From an uncultured Eubacteriales bacterium (GTDB taxonomy: Bacteria; Bacillota; Clostridia; Oscillospirales; Acutalibacteraceae): a stretch of 46,761 bases of DNA. The notes under the pieces were generated by a model that ran no database searches, was not told the DNA's origin, and saw only the letters and a program-made list of their open reading frames with translations. The stretch is from assembly GCA_934394855.1 (NCBI GenBank), contig CAKRRH010000011.1:1-46761 (forward strand). The letters run 5' to 3'. The position numbers and the translations under genes are program-made. Of the stretch, positions 14,633 through 23,044 are shown in pieces; the first letter of the stretch is position 1, and each line of letters opens with the position of its first letter.

Positions 14633-15781
14633 ATGAAAACATTTAAAAAAGTATTGGCACTTGCCGTTTCATTAGTAATGGTTTTCAGCGCTTTTGCTGC
14701 CGTTATGAGCGTTTCGGCTTCTGCCGCAGAAAACGGCGTTGCATATAAACCGAACGCAGTTGATCGTCACTATGGCTGGGGCCAGTGGGCTAAGTCGGTG
14801 TCTTTTTCAAGCAACGGTTGGATGAACGTTAAGGACGAGGGAAGATTCACACAGATGTATCAGACCTACTTCATTCCGACAACGGCTGAAAAGAACCAGC
14901 TCAAAGCCGCAATCAAAAATGCCGTTGTAAACTATGACGGACTTATCAATTGCGACATTCTTGTAAATGCATCTGCAAACACAAACATAGAAGAATTCCA
15001 GGAGAACGGTTCGGTAGCATGCCAGGTAGTAATCGGTTACAGATACAAAGATAAGAACGCAATCGACGACACAATCAATCCGGACACAGGCGAAGCTGAA
15101 AATCCGGAAGGTTGGGTAAGCGACAGCTTCAAAACTCTTAAATGGGTTGGTTACAACTCACCCTATTCACTTGAAATCGCAGTTGACGACTACACAATGT
15201 TCGACAAAGATTTTGATGAATATGATGATGAATACAGCGATTTCGAAATCGAAAACGTTATCATCCAGGCAATGAACTATTCTGTTAACTCAACAGGTTC
15301 TGTAATGAACTTCAGAGGCACAGAGTTCAAAAAGGGAACAAACGGTCTCGGTTACATCGACATCGACTATTCACCGCTTTACATCAAAGGCACAGCTTGC
15401 CCTGAAAAAGGCACAGACCTCGGCGCTGACGTTGAGTTCACTCCGAACGCTGACGACGCTAAGGCTCCCGGAACATTCAAGTTCATCTCTGCTAACAAAG
15501 AAGTTCCGCAGGTTGACGATCCGTCACAGCATGACGGCCCGTACGGTGCAGGTTCTGACATTGACAGAACAAAGCTCACATCTGTAATTTACGGCGACGC
15601 TAACGGCGATGAAGCTGTAAACATGAAGGATGCATTGGTTATGAGAAAATACATCGCAGGTTGGAACATCGACATCAACATTGAAAATGCTGACATCAAC
15701 TCAGACGGAAGCATCAACATGAAAGACGTTCTCTTCCTTAGAAAGCATCTTGCAGGTCAGCCTGTTGCTCCTTGGGCATAA
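14633..15781 (+). CDS. Secreted dockerin protein, novel N-terminal region
   Basis: A 382-residue exported protein. Residues 1-32 are a signal peptide ending SASAA. Residues 33-315 form a region I do not recognise, rich in Tyr, Trp and Asn, with an acidic stretch DEYDDEYSDFEIE; a carbohydrate-binding or structural role is only a guess. Residues 320-378 are a type I dockerin with two calcium loops (DANGDEAVNMKD and DINSDGSINMKD). No catalytic motif is seen. Codons favour C-ending forms (TTC, AAC, ATC, TAC) much more than neighbouring genes, which usually marks high expression. It has its own promoter and terminator. Confidence 0.85.
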   Translation: MKTFKKVLALAVSLVMVFSAFAAVMSVSASAAENGVAYKPNAVDRHYGWGQWAKSVSFSSNGWMNVKDEGRFTQMYQTYFIPTTAEKNQLKAAIKNAVVNYDGLINCDILVNASANTNIEEFQENGSVACQVVIGYRYKDKNAIDDTINPDTGEAENPEGWVSDSFKTLKWVGYNSPYSLEIAVDDYTMFDKDFDEYDDEYSDFEIENVIIQAMNYSVNSTGSVMNFRGTEFKKGTNGLGYIDIDYSPLYIKGTACPEKGTDLGADVEFTPNADDAKAPGTFKFISANKEVPQVDDPSQHDGPYGAGSDIDRTKLTSVIYGDANGDEAVNMKDALVMRKYIAGWNIDINIENADINSDGSINMKDVLFLRKHLAGQPVAPWA

Positions 15782-15806
15782 GCTTTTCTGTATAATTGAT
15801 AACAAT

Positions 15807-15836
15807 AGCCCTCCCGATTTCGGGAGGGCTTGTTTT
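15807..15836 (+). terminator. Terminator of the 14633 gene
   Basis: AGCCCTCCCG pairs with CGGGAGGGCT around ATTT, followed by TGTTTTA. Confidence 0.85.
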
Positions 15837-15886
15837 ATGCCCACGATAAATAAATTCATCATAGGCGCAATTATCTTTCGGGTTGT

Positions 15887-15924
15887 AAAAAAGCGTGTAG
15901 AAACTTGATTCTACACGCTTTTTT
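15887..15924. terminator. Bidirectional terminator (MATE gene side)
   Basis: A 16-bp perfect stem, AAAAAAGCGTGTAGAA with TTCTACACGCTTTTTT, around a 6-nt loop. Runs of A and T let it work in both directions; it lies 48 bp past the minus-strand MATE gene. Confidence 0.88.
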
Positions 15925-15971
15925 GGCTTATTGACCTGTAATTTTATTGCCGCTTGAATATCGCTGATAAT

Positions 15972-17333
15972 TTACTGTTCTGCCGCCGTTGCCGCCGTTT
16001 TAAGCGGTTTTAAATGCCGCTTGATAACGGTGAAATACATTAAGAACAAGAACGCTGTTGTGAACAGCCAGCTCAGCGGATTTGAAAGACAAATTGCGGT
16101 ATAGCCTAACAGTCTTATCAAAACAAATGCCACGAACAGTCGGGTTACAAGCTCAATCACACCGCCGATTGCGGTAAAGACTGCATATCCCAATGCCTGA
16201 ACGACATTTCGGATGAAATAAAGCAAGCATAAGAGCGTGAGCATTGATCCGGAGATCTTGCAGTAATAGGACACAAGCGAAAGCGTTTCGACTTCGCTTG
16301 ATTTGAGGTACATCAGCGCAATGTCATGTCCGAAAAATGCGAACACGGCGCCGACGATTATTCCGTAAATCACAACTATCAGGCAAACCTGTTTGTTCGC
16401 TTTTTCGATTCGGTCGATTCGGTTCGCACCGTGATTTTGACCGATGAACGGAACGAGCGAGCCGGTGAGTGTCTGAATCGGCGTCATGAGCATATTTTCA
16501 ATCTTAGTTGCCGTGGTGAATGCCGCCATGTAGCTGGTTCCGAGCCCGTTGATTGCCGCTTGAATTATCGTGCAGCCGATCATTGTAATTGAGGATTGAA
16601 GTCCTGTCGGAAGTCCGAGCTTGATTGTATCAAGCACGATTTTTTTGTCAAATTTGAAATCTGCTTTTGAAATGTGCAAAATCTTATATTTTTTTGCATA
16701 AAATGCTGCGGCTACAAGGAAGTTTATCACTTCGGCAAATACCGTCGCAATCGCAACCCCAAACACGCCCATATGGAATACCACAACGAAAACAATGTCG
16801 GTGATGATGTTGACGATTGTCGAAATAATTCCCCTGATCAGCGCATTTTGTCCGTCACCGACCGAGCGAATCAACATTCCGATGTAGTTTGACGCAATCG
16901 AAATCGGGTATCCGCACATTACCGTAAAGATGTAAATGTATGTATCACTGAAAATCTCTTTTGGTACATCCATTGCAACGAGAATGCTTTTAATCGAGAT
17001 AAGCGCCGCCGCCGTTATAATAATAGCCGCCGCCGCCGAAACATAAATTCCGTTTGCAATGCATCTTCGCATTTTCCGTTCGTTGTTTTCGCCGAATGCA
17101 CGGGCGACCAAAACGCCTTCACCTGTGACAAATCCGATGATGAACGAAATTATCATCCAGTTGAGCGAGCCGGTCGAGTTGACCGCCGCAAGCGCATTTT
17201 TGGAAATGAACCTCCCGACGACCACCGAATCGGTAATGCTGTAAAGCTGGGTAAACAGCGTCGAGAAAAGCAACGGCCAGAAAAATCGCAAAATCTGGTT
17301 TAATGGCTTACCTTCGGTCATTTTTGTAATCAT
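15972..17333 (-). CDS. MATE-family efflux transporter
   Basis: A 453-residue membrane protein with about 12 hydrophobic segments in two similar halves. It has the typical N-terminal LRFFWPLLFSTLFTQLYSITDSVVVGRFI and the RAFGENNERKMRR loop. MATE proteins export drugs, dyes or metabolites in exchange for Na+ or H+. The substrate cannot be told. Two ATGs are possible (17333 and 17321), neither with a clear ribosome site. A promoter lies about 170 bp upstream, and the transcript leader between them can form three hairpins, so expression may be controlled at RNA level. Confidence 0.92.
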   Translation of the reverse strand: MITKMTEGKPLNQILRFFWPLLFSTLFTQLYSITDSVVVGRFISKNALAAVNSTGSLNWMIISFIIGFVTGEGVLVARAFGENNERKMRRCIANGIYVSAAAAIIITAAALISIKSILVAMDVPKEIFSDTYIYIFTVMCGYPISIASNYIGMLIRSVGDGQNALIRGIISTIVNIITDIVFVVVFHMGVFGVAIATVFAEVINFLVAAAFYAKKYKILHISKADFKFDKKIVLDTIKLGLPTGLQSSITMIGCTIIQAAINGLGTSYMAAFTTATKIENMLMTPIQTLTGSLVPFIGQNHGANRIDRIEKANKQVCLIVVIYGIIVGAVFAFFGHDIALMYLKSSEVETLSLVSYYCKISGSMLTLLCLLYFIRNVVQALGYAVFTAIGGVIELVTRLFVAFVLIRLLGYTAICLSNPLSWLFTTAFLFLMYFTVIKRHLKPLKTAATAAEQ

Positions 17334-17345
17334 TATTAAATTTTA

Positions 17346-17444
17346 GGCTTTACGACCAATTTTGTAAAGCCGACCCCTTGAAAAGTAATGTTGTAAATAA
17401 ATATAACATGATTTACGGTCAAAGCCGCGGTACTTTTCAGGGTC
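17346..17444 (-). promoter_or_regulatory. Structured mRNA leader of the MATE gene
   Basis: On the minus strand three stems can form in order. The long stem is GACCCTGAAAAGTA (17444-17431) with TACTTTTCAAGGGGTC (17387-17372), with a 2-nt bulge. It encloses GTAAAT with ATTTAC (17416-17411 and 17398-17393). The third is GGCTTTAC with GTAAAGCC (17371-17364 and 17353-17346), directly before the start codon region. No U-run follows, so translation control seems more likely than termination. It does not match any riboswitch class I know. Confidence 0.55.
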
Positions 17445-17510
17445 TTAAAACTCTTTCGTCACATAATCCTAACATACTAAAATCACAACCGTAATTTTAA
17501 AGATAGTGGA

Positions 17511-17539
17511 ATTATAGACCGATAGCAATAAAAATGCAA
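17511..17539 (-). promoter_or_regulatory. Promoter of the MATE gene
   Basis: TTGCAT (17539-17534), 17-bp spacer, TATAAT (17516-17511) on the minus strand. It gives a transcript leader of about 170-180 nt. Confidence 0.78.
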
Positions 17540-17605
17540 TAGTAATTTTAGACAAAGAAAAATTTATTTTTAGGACATATTTGCACAAAGGCACAACCCA
17601 AGCTC

Positions 17606-18466
17606 TCACATTGCTTCATTATCAATGTCGTTTGCTTTTTTCGGAATCAAGACGGTGTAGCGAATGTAATCATCGTCCTCCTCACGCTGACTTTTTGCGT
17701 TGATCCCGGATATTTTCATTATGTTTATCGCCTTGTTGATTGAGTTGACAAACAGCCGAATATCTTTTACAACCAGCTTGTTTCGGTTTTTTGCCGTTTT
17801 CGGCATTAGCAGTCTGTCAACATATTTCTCCGCTTCTTCAACATTCATTCGTCGGTCGATTATTTCTCTGAGCGCCCTTGTCCTGTCCTGTTCGTCGCAA
17901 ATTCTCAAAAGCGTTCGTGCATGGCGCTCGGTCAGTCCCATGTTCTCAATGCTCTCACGCTGTGAGGGAGTCAGCCGCAAAAGCCGAAGCTTGTTTGAGA
18001 TCGCCGAATCGGATAGCCCCAGTTTCTGACCGACCTCGTGACGGGTCATTTTATATTCGTCTATCAGCGAATAAATTCCGTCCGCCTGTTCAAAAAACGA
18101 TAAATCTTCACGCTGTAAATTTTCAATCAGACTAATCAGCTTCGGCTGTTCCGAATGCCTTGCAATAATACACGGAATTTTTGAAAGCTTTGCGGTGACA
18201 GCCGCACGAAGCCGCCGTTCGCCATAAATCAGCTCATAGCCGTCGGGCGTTTTGCCGACGCAAATCGGCGATAAAATCCCGTTTTGCTCGACGCTTTCGA
18301 CAAGCTCGCTCATTTTCAATTTATCAAAGCCCTTTCGGGAATTGTTGCCTGATTTCGGCAAAAGAATCTCGCTTGGCGGCAAATATATCAGCGTCATTTC
18401 GTCCTTGTTTTTGTCACGATGCTTTTTTGTGCCTTTATCCGCCGCATAAATACTGAAAAATCCCAT
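17606..18466 (-). CDS. noc: ParB/Spo0J family protein, Noc-like
   Basis: A 286-residue DNA-binding CTPase-type protein. ParB N-terminal motifs include ILSPICVGK, the CTP-binding box IYGERRLRAAV near residue 85, and ENLQREDLSFFEQADGI. The helix-turn-helix is MTRHEVGQKLGLSDSAISNKL. The stretch LTERHARTLL...REIIDRRMNVEEAEKYVDRLL resembles Noc, the nucleoid occlusion protein that keeps division away from the chromosome, more than ParB, and no parA is adjacent. The start MGFFSIYAADK is hydrophobic enough to be a membrane-touching helix, as known for Noc. The ATG at 18466 follows AAGGGAG; a TTG at 18487 is less likely. ParB proper remains an alternative. Confidence 0.8.
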   Translation of the reverse strand: MGFFSIYAADKGTKKHRDKNKDEMTLIYLPPSEILLPKSGNNSRKGFDKLKMSELVESVEQNGILSPICVGKTPDGYELIYGERRLRAAVTAKLSKIPCIIARHSEQPKLISLIENLQREDLSFFEQADGIYSLIDEYKMTRHEVGQKLGLSDSAISNKLRLLRLTPSQRESIENMGLTERHARTLLRICDEQDRTRALREIIDRRMNVEEAEKYVDRLLMPKTAKNRNKLVVKDIRLFVNSINKAINIMKISGINAKSQREEDDDYIRYTVLIPKKANDIDNEAM

Positions 18467-18723
18467 TTTCACAAAGCTCCCTTGCACGAATATTTTGTTG
18501 AGTATATGTTACCATATTATGTAAATTATTTCCAGCAATTTTCATCGCAAAAGCCGACGGTATATTCATTAAATCCGCCCGAATTTACATAACTTTAAGG
18601 TAAAATGAGCCGATTTTACAAAAAATATTTAAAAAAATCACCGAGAAAATGCATAAAAAATGAGTGATTTGCTAAAAATAACGCCGGAATTTGATAAAAA
18701 TAATACGAAACAGGGGCGTTTTT

Positions 18724-20070
18724 ATGAGTCGAAGCGGAAAAATCAAACTGACAAGCTATGCTGTTGCCGCAGTTGCGGTTTTGATCGGCTACATCATTTT
18801 CGGGTTCAAAATGAGTGCAAATTATAAATCCGAAGTCACAAACAGCTACACCTCGGCAATCACCGACCTTGCAAATTATGCCGAGAACATCACTCTTGAC
18901 CTTGAAAAAGAGCGATATGCAGCCGACAGCACACAAATGGCGGTGCTTGCAAATCGGCTGTCGGTCGATTCGGCTTGCGCAAAAATTGCTTTAAAACAAC
19001 TGCCGGTCAGCGAAGAAATCAGCTCGGATATATATAAATTTCTCTCTCAAACCGGTGATTTTTCGCTCTATCTTTCTAAAAAATCAGCAAAAGAAGAGCT
19101 TTCCGACAATGATTTGCAAAGCCTTGACAAGCTATATTCATATTCCGTGAAGTTGTCTGACAAAATCAATGACATTTCGGCTGTTGCGGGCGATGTTGAG
19201 CATCTTGATTATTGGGATTCGCAGTTAAAACAAGGGTTTGTGACAGTTAATAATACCGCTAAAACGGCACTTTCGGCGTTTGACGAGTCGCTTAGCGACA
19301 TTGCCGAAGTGCGAACCGACTACCCGAAACTGATTTATGACGGTCCGTTTTCCGACCATATGCTTCTCGGTACCGCGGATTATCTTAAAAACGATAAAAT
19401 GATCAGCGCCGACGCGGCGAGACAAAAGGCGGCGGATATTTTAGGGGTGAAAAAGGACAAGACCGAATATATCGATTCCGAAAACGGAAGCGTTGAATGT
19501 TATATAATTAAGTGCGGTGAAAAAACGGTTGCGATTACGAAGCACGGCGGACATTTACTCTATATGAATGACGAAAGAACGGTTGCAAAAAGAGAAATTG
19601 AGCCCGAAACAGCTGTAAATGTTGCAAAAAAATATCTGAAAGATAAATTTTCGCTTGATTTTGCGCCGAGTTATTATATGATTGACAATAACATTTGCGT
19701 TGTAAATTTGGCATATGAGAAAAACGGCGTGATTTATTATCCCGATCTTGTCAAAGTCGGCGTGTCGCTTGAAAACGGCGAAATCATGAGCGTTGAGGCG
19801 GCAGGATTTATCATGAATCACGACGAGCGGCGTGTGAATTTTACAAAATCGGAATCCGAAGCTAAGGAAAAGCTCAGCAACAATTTGAAGGTCGAGTCGG
19901 TCAACAAATGCGTGATAAATCTCGGCACGGACAAGGAATATTCATGCTATGAATTTACCTGCAAGGGCAAAAGCGGCGAAGATATTCTTGTTTATATTGA
20001 CGGGCATGATTTGACCGAGCGCAACATTTTGATATTAACAAAATCCGACGGAGGGACGCTTGCACAGTAG
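18724..20070 (+). CDS. ypeB: Germination protein YpeB
   Basis: A 448-residue spore protein. It has an N-terminal membrane segment (about residues 7-28, LTSYAVAAVAVLIGYIIFGF), a long helical middle (to about 200), and C-terminal PepSY-type repeats beginning near ISADAARQKAADILGV and ETAVNVAKKYLKDKF. In Bacillus, YpeB and the cortex lytic enzyme SleB depend on each other during spore germination and are usually neighbours. No sleB is present in this window. The ATG at 18724 follows AGGGGCG; the frame is open to 18691 without a good site. It implies that this organism makes spores. Control by a forespore sigma factor is expected, but I could not find a clear site. Confidence 0.87.
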   Translation: MSRSGKIKLTSYAVAAVAVLIGYIIFGFKMSANYKSEVTNSYTSAITDLANYAENITLDLEKERYAADSTQMAVLANRLSVDSACAKIALKQLPVSEEISSDIYKFLSQTGDFSLYLSKKSAKEELSDNDLQSLDKLYSYSVKLSDKINDISAVAGDVEHLDYWDSQLKQGFVTVNNTAKTALSAFDESLSDIAEVRTDYPKLIYDGPFSDHMLLGTADYLKNDKMISADAARQKAADILGVKKDKTEYIDSENGSVECYIIKCGEKTVAITKHGGHLLYMNDERTVAKREIEPETAVNVAKKYLKDKFSLDFAPSYYMIDNNICVVNLAYEKNGVIYYPDLVKVGVSLENGEIMSVEAAGFIMNHDERRVNFTKSESEAKEKLSNNLKVESVNKCVINLGTDKEYSCYEFTCKGKSGEDILVYIDGHDLTERNILILTKSDGGTLAQ

Positions 20071-20121
20071 ATTTAATTCATAATGAATGACGGAGCGACC
20101 GCAAAAACTTGCAAAAAAATA

Positions 20122-20150
20122 TTGATTAAATTATAAAAGCATGATAAAAT
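20122..20150 (+). promoter_or_regulatory. Promoter of the FAD oxidoreductase gene
   Basis: TTGATT (20122-20127), 17-bp spacer, TAAAAT (20145-20150). A flanking inverted repeat, GACCGCAA (20097-20104) with TTGCGGTC (20168-20175), brackets the promoter. Confidence 0.6.
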
Positions 20151-20234
20151 CAACATTGTGTGAGGGCTTGCGGTCTTTTGTCCGCTTTGTCACATAAATT
20201 AAAATAAAAAAATATCCGAAAAGAGTGGACAAAA

Positions 20235-21422
20235 ATGGATTTTATAAACGAACCGTCAAAAAAAATTCCGGTTGCAGGCGAGTTTGACATTGTTGTTGCA
20301 GGCGGCGGCGTTGCAGGTGTTGCGGCAGCGCTCAGCGGCGCAAGACACGGCAAAAAGGTTGCGCTTTTGGAAAGGCAATTTTTGCTCGGCGGACTCGGAA
20401 CGCTCGGACTCATCACAATATATCTGCCGCTTTGCGACGGTTGCGGCCGTCAGGTTTCTTTCGGCATTGCCGAAGAGCTGTTAAGGCTCAGTATGTCGCA
20501 CGGGTTTGAGGACAAATATCCGAAGCCGTGGATTGAAAACGGCACAGTCGAAGAAAAATCCAAGCGTCGTTTCGAGGTGCAATATAATGCGGCGGTGTTT
20601 GCGATTCTTTGCGAAAAGCTGCTTGTTGAAAACGGAGTCACGATACTTTATGGCACAAGCGTTTGCGATGTGTCGATGAACGGCGATAAAATCGATTATC
20701 TATACATAGAAAACAAGACGGGCAGACAGGCTATCAAGGCGAAAACCGTCGTTGACTGCACGGGCGACGCCGACATTGCGAAATTTTCCGGCGAAGACAC
20801 GGCTTTGTTTAAACAGAAAAACATTCTTGCCGGTTGGTATTATTATCTGAAAAACAACAAAATGAATTTGAAAATGCTCGGCTTTTCGGACATTCCCGAT
20901 AAATATAAGGACCCGAACAAAAAGGAAGAGAATCTTCCAAGATACAGCGGAATCACGGGCGAGGAGCTTTCAAAGATGGTGATCGATTCGCACAAATTCC
21001 TGCTTGATGATTTTTTAAAGGGCGGCGACATTTCTCCCGAATATCATCTGTCAACAGTTGCGACCATTCCGCAGATTCGCATGACAAGAAGAATTGCGGG
21101 CGAATATACACTTGACGATGTTGAAATGCACAAGCATTTTGATGACAGCATCGGAATGTGCGGCGACTGGCGCAAGAGCGGTCCTGTTTATGAAATTCCG
21201 TTCAGAACGCTTCACGGCAAAAAGGTGAAGAATTTAATTGCGGCAGGAAGATGCATCAGCGTAACCGACCCGATGTGGGACATTTCGCGTGTAATTCCCG
21301 TTTGTGCCGTAACGGGTGAAGCGGCAGGAGCTGCGGCGGCGCTTGGCGATGATTTTACAACTCTTGATGTAAAAATGCTTCAGGAGTCGCTTAAAAAAGC
21401 AGGCGTTTTGCTGTTTGAATAA
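20235..21422 (+). CDS. FAD-dependent oxidoreductase
   Basis: A 395-residue flavoprotein of the FAD_oxidored type. The N-terminal Rossmann motif is IVVAGGGVAGVAAALSGARHG (residues 19-39), followed by the acidic end of the second strand (ALLERQ). A GGLGTLGLIT segment and, late in the protein, NLIAAGRCISVTD and GEAAGAAAAL complete the FAD-binding fold. A Cys pair (CDGCGRQ) near residue 67 may be redox-active or structural. Substrate and partner are not evident. No signal peptide is seen, so it should be cytoplasmic. It stands alone with its own promoter and terminator. Confidence 0.85.
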   Translation: MDFINEPSKKIPVAGEFDIVVAGGGVAGVAAALSGARHGKKVALLERQFLLGGLGTLGLITIYLPLCDGCGRQVSFGIAEELLRLSMSHGFEDKYPKPWIENGTVEEKSKRRFEVQYNAAVFAILCEKLLVENGVTILYGTSVCDVSMNGDKIDYLYIENKTGRQAIKAKTVVDCTGDADIAKFSGEDTALFKQKNILAGWYYYLKNNKMNLKMLGFSDIPDKYKDPNKKEENLPRYSGITGEELSKMVIDSHKFLLDDFLKGGDISPEYHLSTVATIPQIRMTRRIAGEYTLDDVEMHKHFDDSIGMCGDWRKSGPVYEIPFRTLHGKKVKNLIAAGRCISVTDPMWDISRVIPVCAVTGEAAGAAAALGDDFTTLDVKMLQESLKKAGVLLFE

Positions 21423-21451
21423 TATATAAAAACATGATTTTACAAAATAAT

Positions 21452-21490
21452 AAACCGTTCATTATCGTGACTTGGATAATGAACGGTTTT
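21452..21490. terminator. Terminator between FAD gene and small ORF
   Basis: AAACCGTTCATTATC pairs with GATAATGAACGGTTT around a 8-nt loop, with T on the plus side and A/T on the other. It can serve both converging genes. Confidence 0.85.
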
Positions 21491-21496
21491 GTTGCT

Positions 21497-21715
21497 TCAT
21501 CGCCGATAGAATGTGTTCCGTTCGTCCTCATTTGCAACAATCGGTGAGAGCGGAATGTCGTATATGTCCTCATATGAATCAATTTCGCTCGTATCTCCCG
21601 GTGCAAAGGGCATTAACCCGGTACATTCGGTGGCGCTTGCAACGCTGAAGGGTTCGTCAAACGGAATTTCATCATCATTCGGCTTCCGTTTGTCATGTGG
21701 ATAATGATTTTTCAT
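21497..21715 (-). CDS. Small acidic protein of unknown function
   Basis: A 72-residue acidic, proline-containing protein with no membrane segment. It has a central SVASATECTGLMPFAPG segment that looks like a conserved short motif, followed by acidic IDSYEDIYDIP. I believe similar CTGL-P proteins occur in Clostridia but cannot name a function. The start is uncertain. The ATG at 21715 has only GGAG very close to it. A TTG at 21772 has a strong AAGGAGG, but that site lies within a hairpin. The stop lies just before the shared terminator. Confidence 0.55.
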   Translation of the reverse strand: MKNHYPHDKRKPNDDEIPFDEPFSVASATECTGLMPFAPGDTSEIDSYEDIYDIPLSPIVANEDERNTFYRR

Positions 21716-21847
21716 TTCTCCGATATTTGTTTTTGCGATATATTTTGCAAATTTGCATTTTTGCAAAAACAAAATTCCTCCTTCGCAAATATTATCTGCA
21801 AAGAAGGAACAAATAGCATATGAAAATTTTTGTAGATTTTTTTAAAT

Positions 21848-22720
21848 TCATCTTTCGGTGCCGAGGAAGAAGAGTGCCACAGTTCCCGGACCCGAATGAG
21901 CACCGATTACCGGACCGATGAAATTGATATATACCTCTTTAACATGAAGCCGCTTTTTCATTTGTTCTGCAAGATATTTTGCGTTGTCAATGCAGTCGCC
22001 GTGGCTGATGAATATCATTTGATTTTTCGGGTCGATGATCGTCTTTTCCGCCATATCAACGAGTGCGTCGAGCGATTTTCTTCTGCCTCTGACCTTTGAC
22101 ACCGGAATCAATCTACCCTCATTGTCAACGTGCATGACCGGCTTGATTCCGAGCATTGTTCCGATCAGCGCAACCGTCGGCGACACTCTTCCGCCTCTTT
22201 TGAGATGATTGAGGTCGTCAACCGTGAACCAATGGCAAATATGCAGCTTGTTCTGCTCGACCCATTTTGCAACCTCGTCGATCGGCTTGCCGCTGTTTTT
22301 CATCAAAGCCGCGTGATATACGAGCAGGCCTTCGCCGAGAGACGCACATTTTGAGTCGATTACATATATTTTTCTGTCTGAAAATTCCGACAGCAGTTGT
22401 TCCGACGCTTCTTTTGCACGCAAAACCGTGCCCGAAAGAGCGCTTGAAAAGCCGATGTAAAGAATGTCCTTTCCGCTTTCCAAAATCGGTCTGAACAGCT
22501 CAAGAAAACGATGTTCGTTGATTTGCGAGGTTGTCGGCATTTTTCCGCCCCTGACCTCATCATAAAACTCATGAGCCGTTTTGCCCGTCACGACCGGCTT
22601 GTCGTCATATTCCTTGCCGTCGATGATATATGTCAGCGGTTCGACAATAATACCGAGCGATTTAATCATTTCCTTTGAAAGGTCGGTCGATGATTCGGTT
22701 ATCAGTACATAGTTGCTCAT
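21848..22720 (-). CDS. DegV-family fatty-acid-binding protein
   Basis: A 290-residue DegV protein. The family binds a fatty acid between its two domains and includes the FakB subunits of fatty acid kinase. Typical features are ITESSTDLSKEM at the start, the KMPTTSQIN segment (the Thr-Ser contacts the carboxylate), SGTVLRAKEAS, VIDSKCASLGEG, and a C-terminal GPVIGAHSGPGTVALFFLG. No fakA is adjacent, so a FakB role is inference. The ATG at 22720 follows AGAGGT, and the promoter is at 22774-22802. Confidence 0.94.
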   Translation of the reverse strand: MSNYVLITESSTDLSKEMIKSLGIIVEPLTYIIDGKEYDDKPVVTGKTAHEFYDEVRGGKMPTTSQINEHRFLELFRPILESGKDILYIGFSSALSGTVLRAKEASEQLLSEFSDRKIYVIDSKCASLGEGLLVYHAALMKNSGKPIDEVAKWVEQNKLHICHWFTVDDLNHLKRGGRVSPTVALIGTMLGIKPVMHVDNEGRLIPVSKVRGRRKSLDALVDMAEKTIIDPKNQMIFISHGDCIDNAKYLAEQMKKRLHVKEVYINFIGPVIGAHSGPGTVALFFLGTER

Positions 22721-22773
22721 TAAAATTACCTCTTTTGATAATAATATGATTATAAACGGTTCATCTAACTTAT

Positions 22774-22802
22774 ATAATAACAAAAATCGAGAATGGTGTC
22801 AA
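22774..22802 (-). promoter_or_regulatory. Promoter of the degV gene
   Basis: TTGACA (22802-22797), 17-bp spacer, TATTAT (22779-22774) on the minus strand. Confidence 0.8.
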
Positions 22803-22845
22803 CATAATAAAACATGGCTTTATTTAAAAAAGTTTTAAATTAGTG

Positions 22846-22874
22846 TAGATATTTTTTCATAACTGTGGTATAAT
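22846..22874 (+). promoter_or_regulatory. Promoter upstream of murA
   Basis: TAGATA (22846-22851), 17-bp spacer, TATAAT (22869-22874), about 170 bp before murA. The stretch 22721-23044 holds no gene; it contains this promoter, the degV promoter and two hairpins. Confidence 0.6.
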
Positions 22875-22898
22875 AATGAAAATAATAATTTAAGTTGG

Positions 22899-22928
22899 AA
22901 AAGTGCGTTGTCTTTCGGGCGCTTTTTT
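22899..22928 (+). terminator. Terminator-like hairpin in the murA leader
   Basis: AAAAGTGC pairs with GCGCTTTT (one G-U pair) and is followed by TT to make a six-T run. It lies only about 20-50 nt after the predicted transcript start, so it could be an attenuator or the end of a short RNA. Confidence 0.55.
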
Positions 22929-22996
22929 AGTGTCAAAAAGACTTTTGCAGTCGCGTTAAAATAACGGCTGATACTATTATTGCAATAAATATTTTT

Positions 22997-23029
22997 TTAA
23001 TTCCGTTTTTGTTTGTCCTTCGGAATTAA
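22997..23029 (+). promoter_or_regulatory. Hairpin before the murA ribosome site
   Basis: TTAATTCCG pairs with CGGAATTAA around a 15-nt loop; AAGGAG follows immediately. It may affect ribosome access. Confidence 0.5.
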
Positions 23030-23044
23030 AAAGGAGTGGAAGAT

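Noticed and set aside
17606..18723. parS or Noc-binding site near the Noc-like gene
   Set aside because: I saw no parS-like (TGTTTCACGTGAAACA) or Noc-site palindrome; a genome search would be needed.
18616..18936. Minus-strand open frame across the ypeB start
   Set aside because: It overlaps the well-supported ypeB membrane segment in antisense, and its hydrophobic look comes from that.
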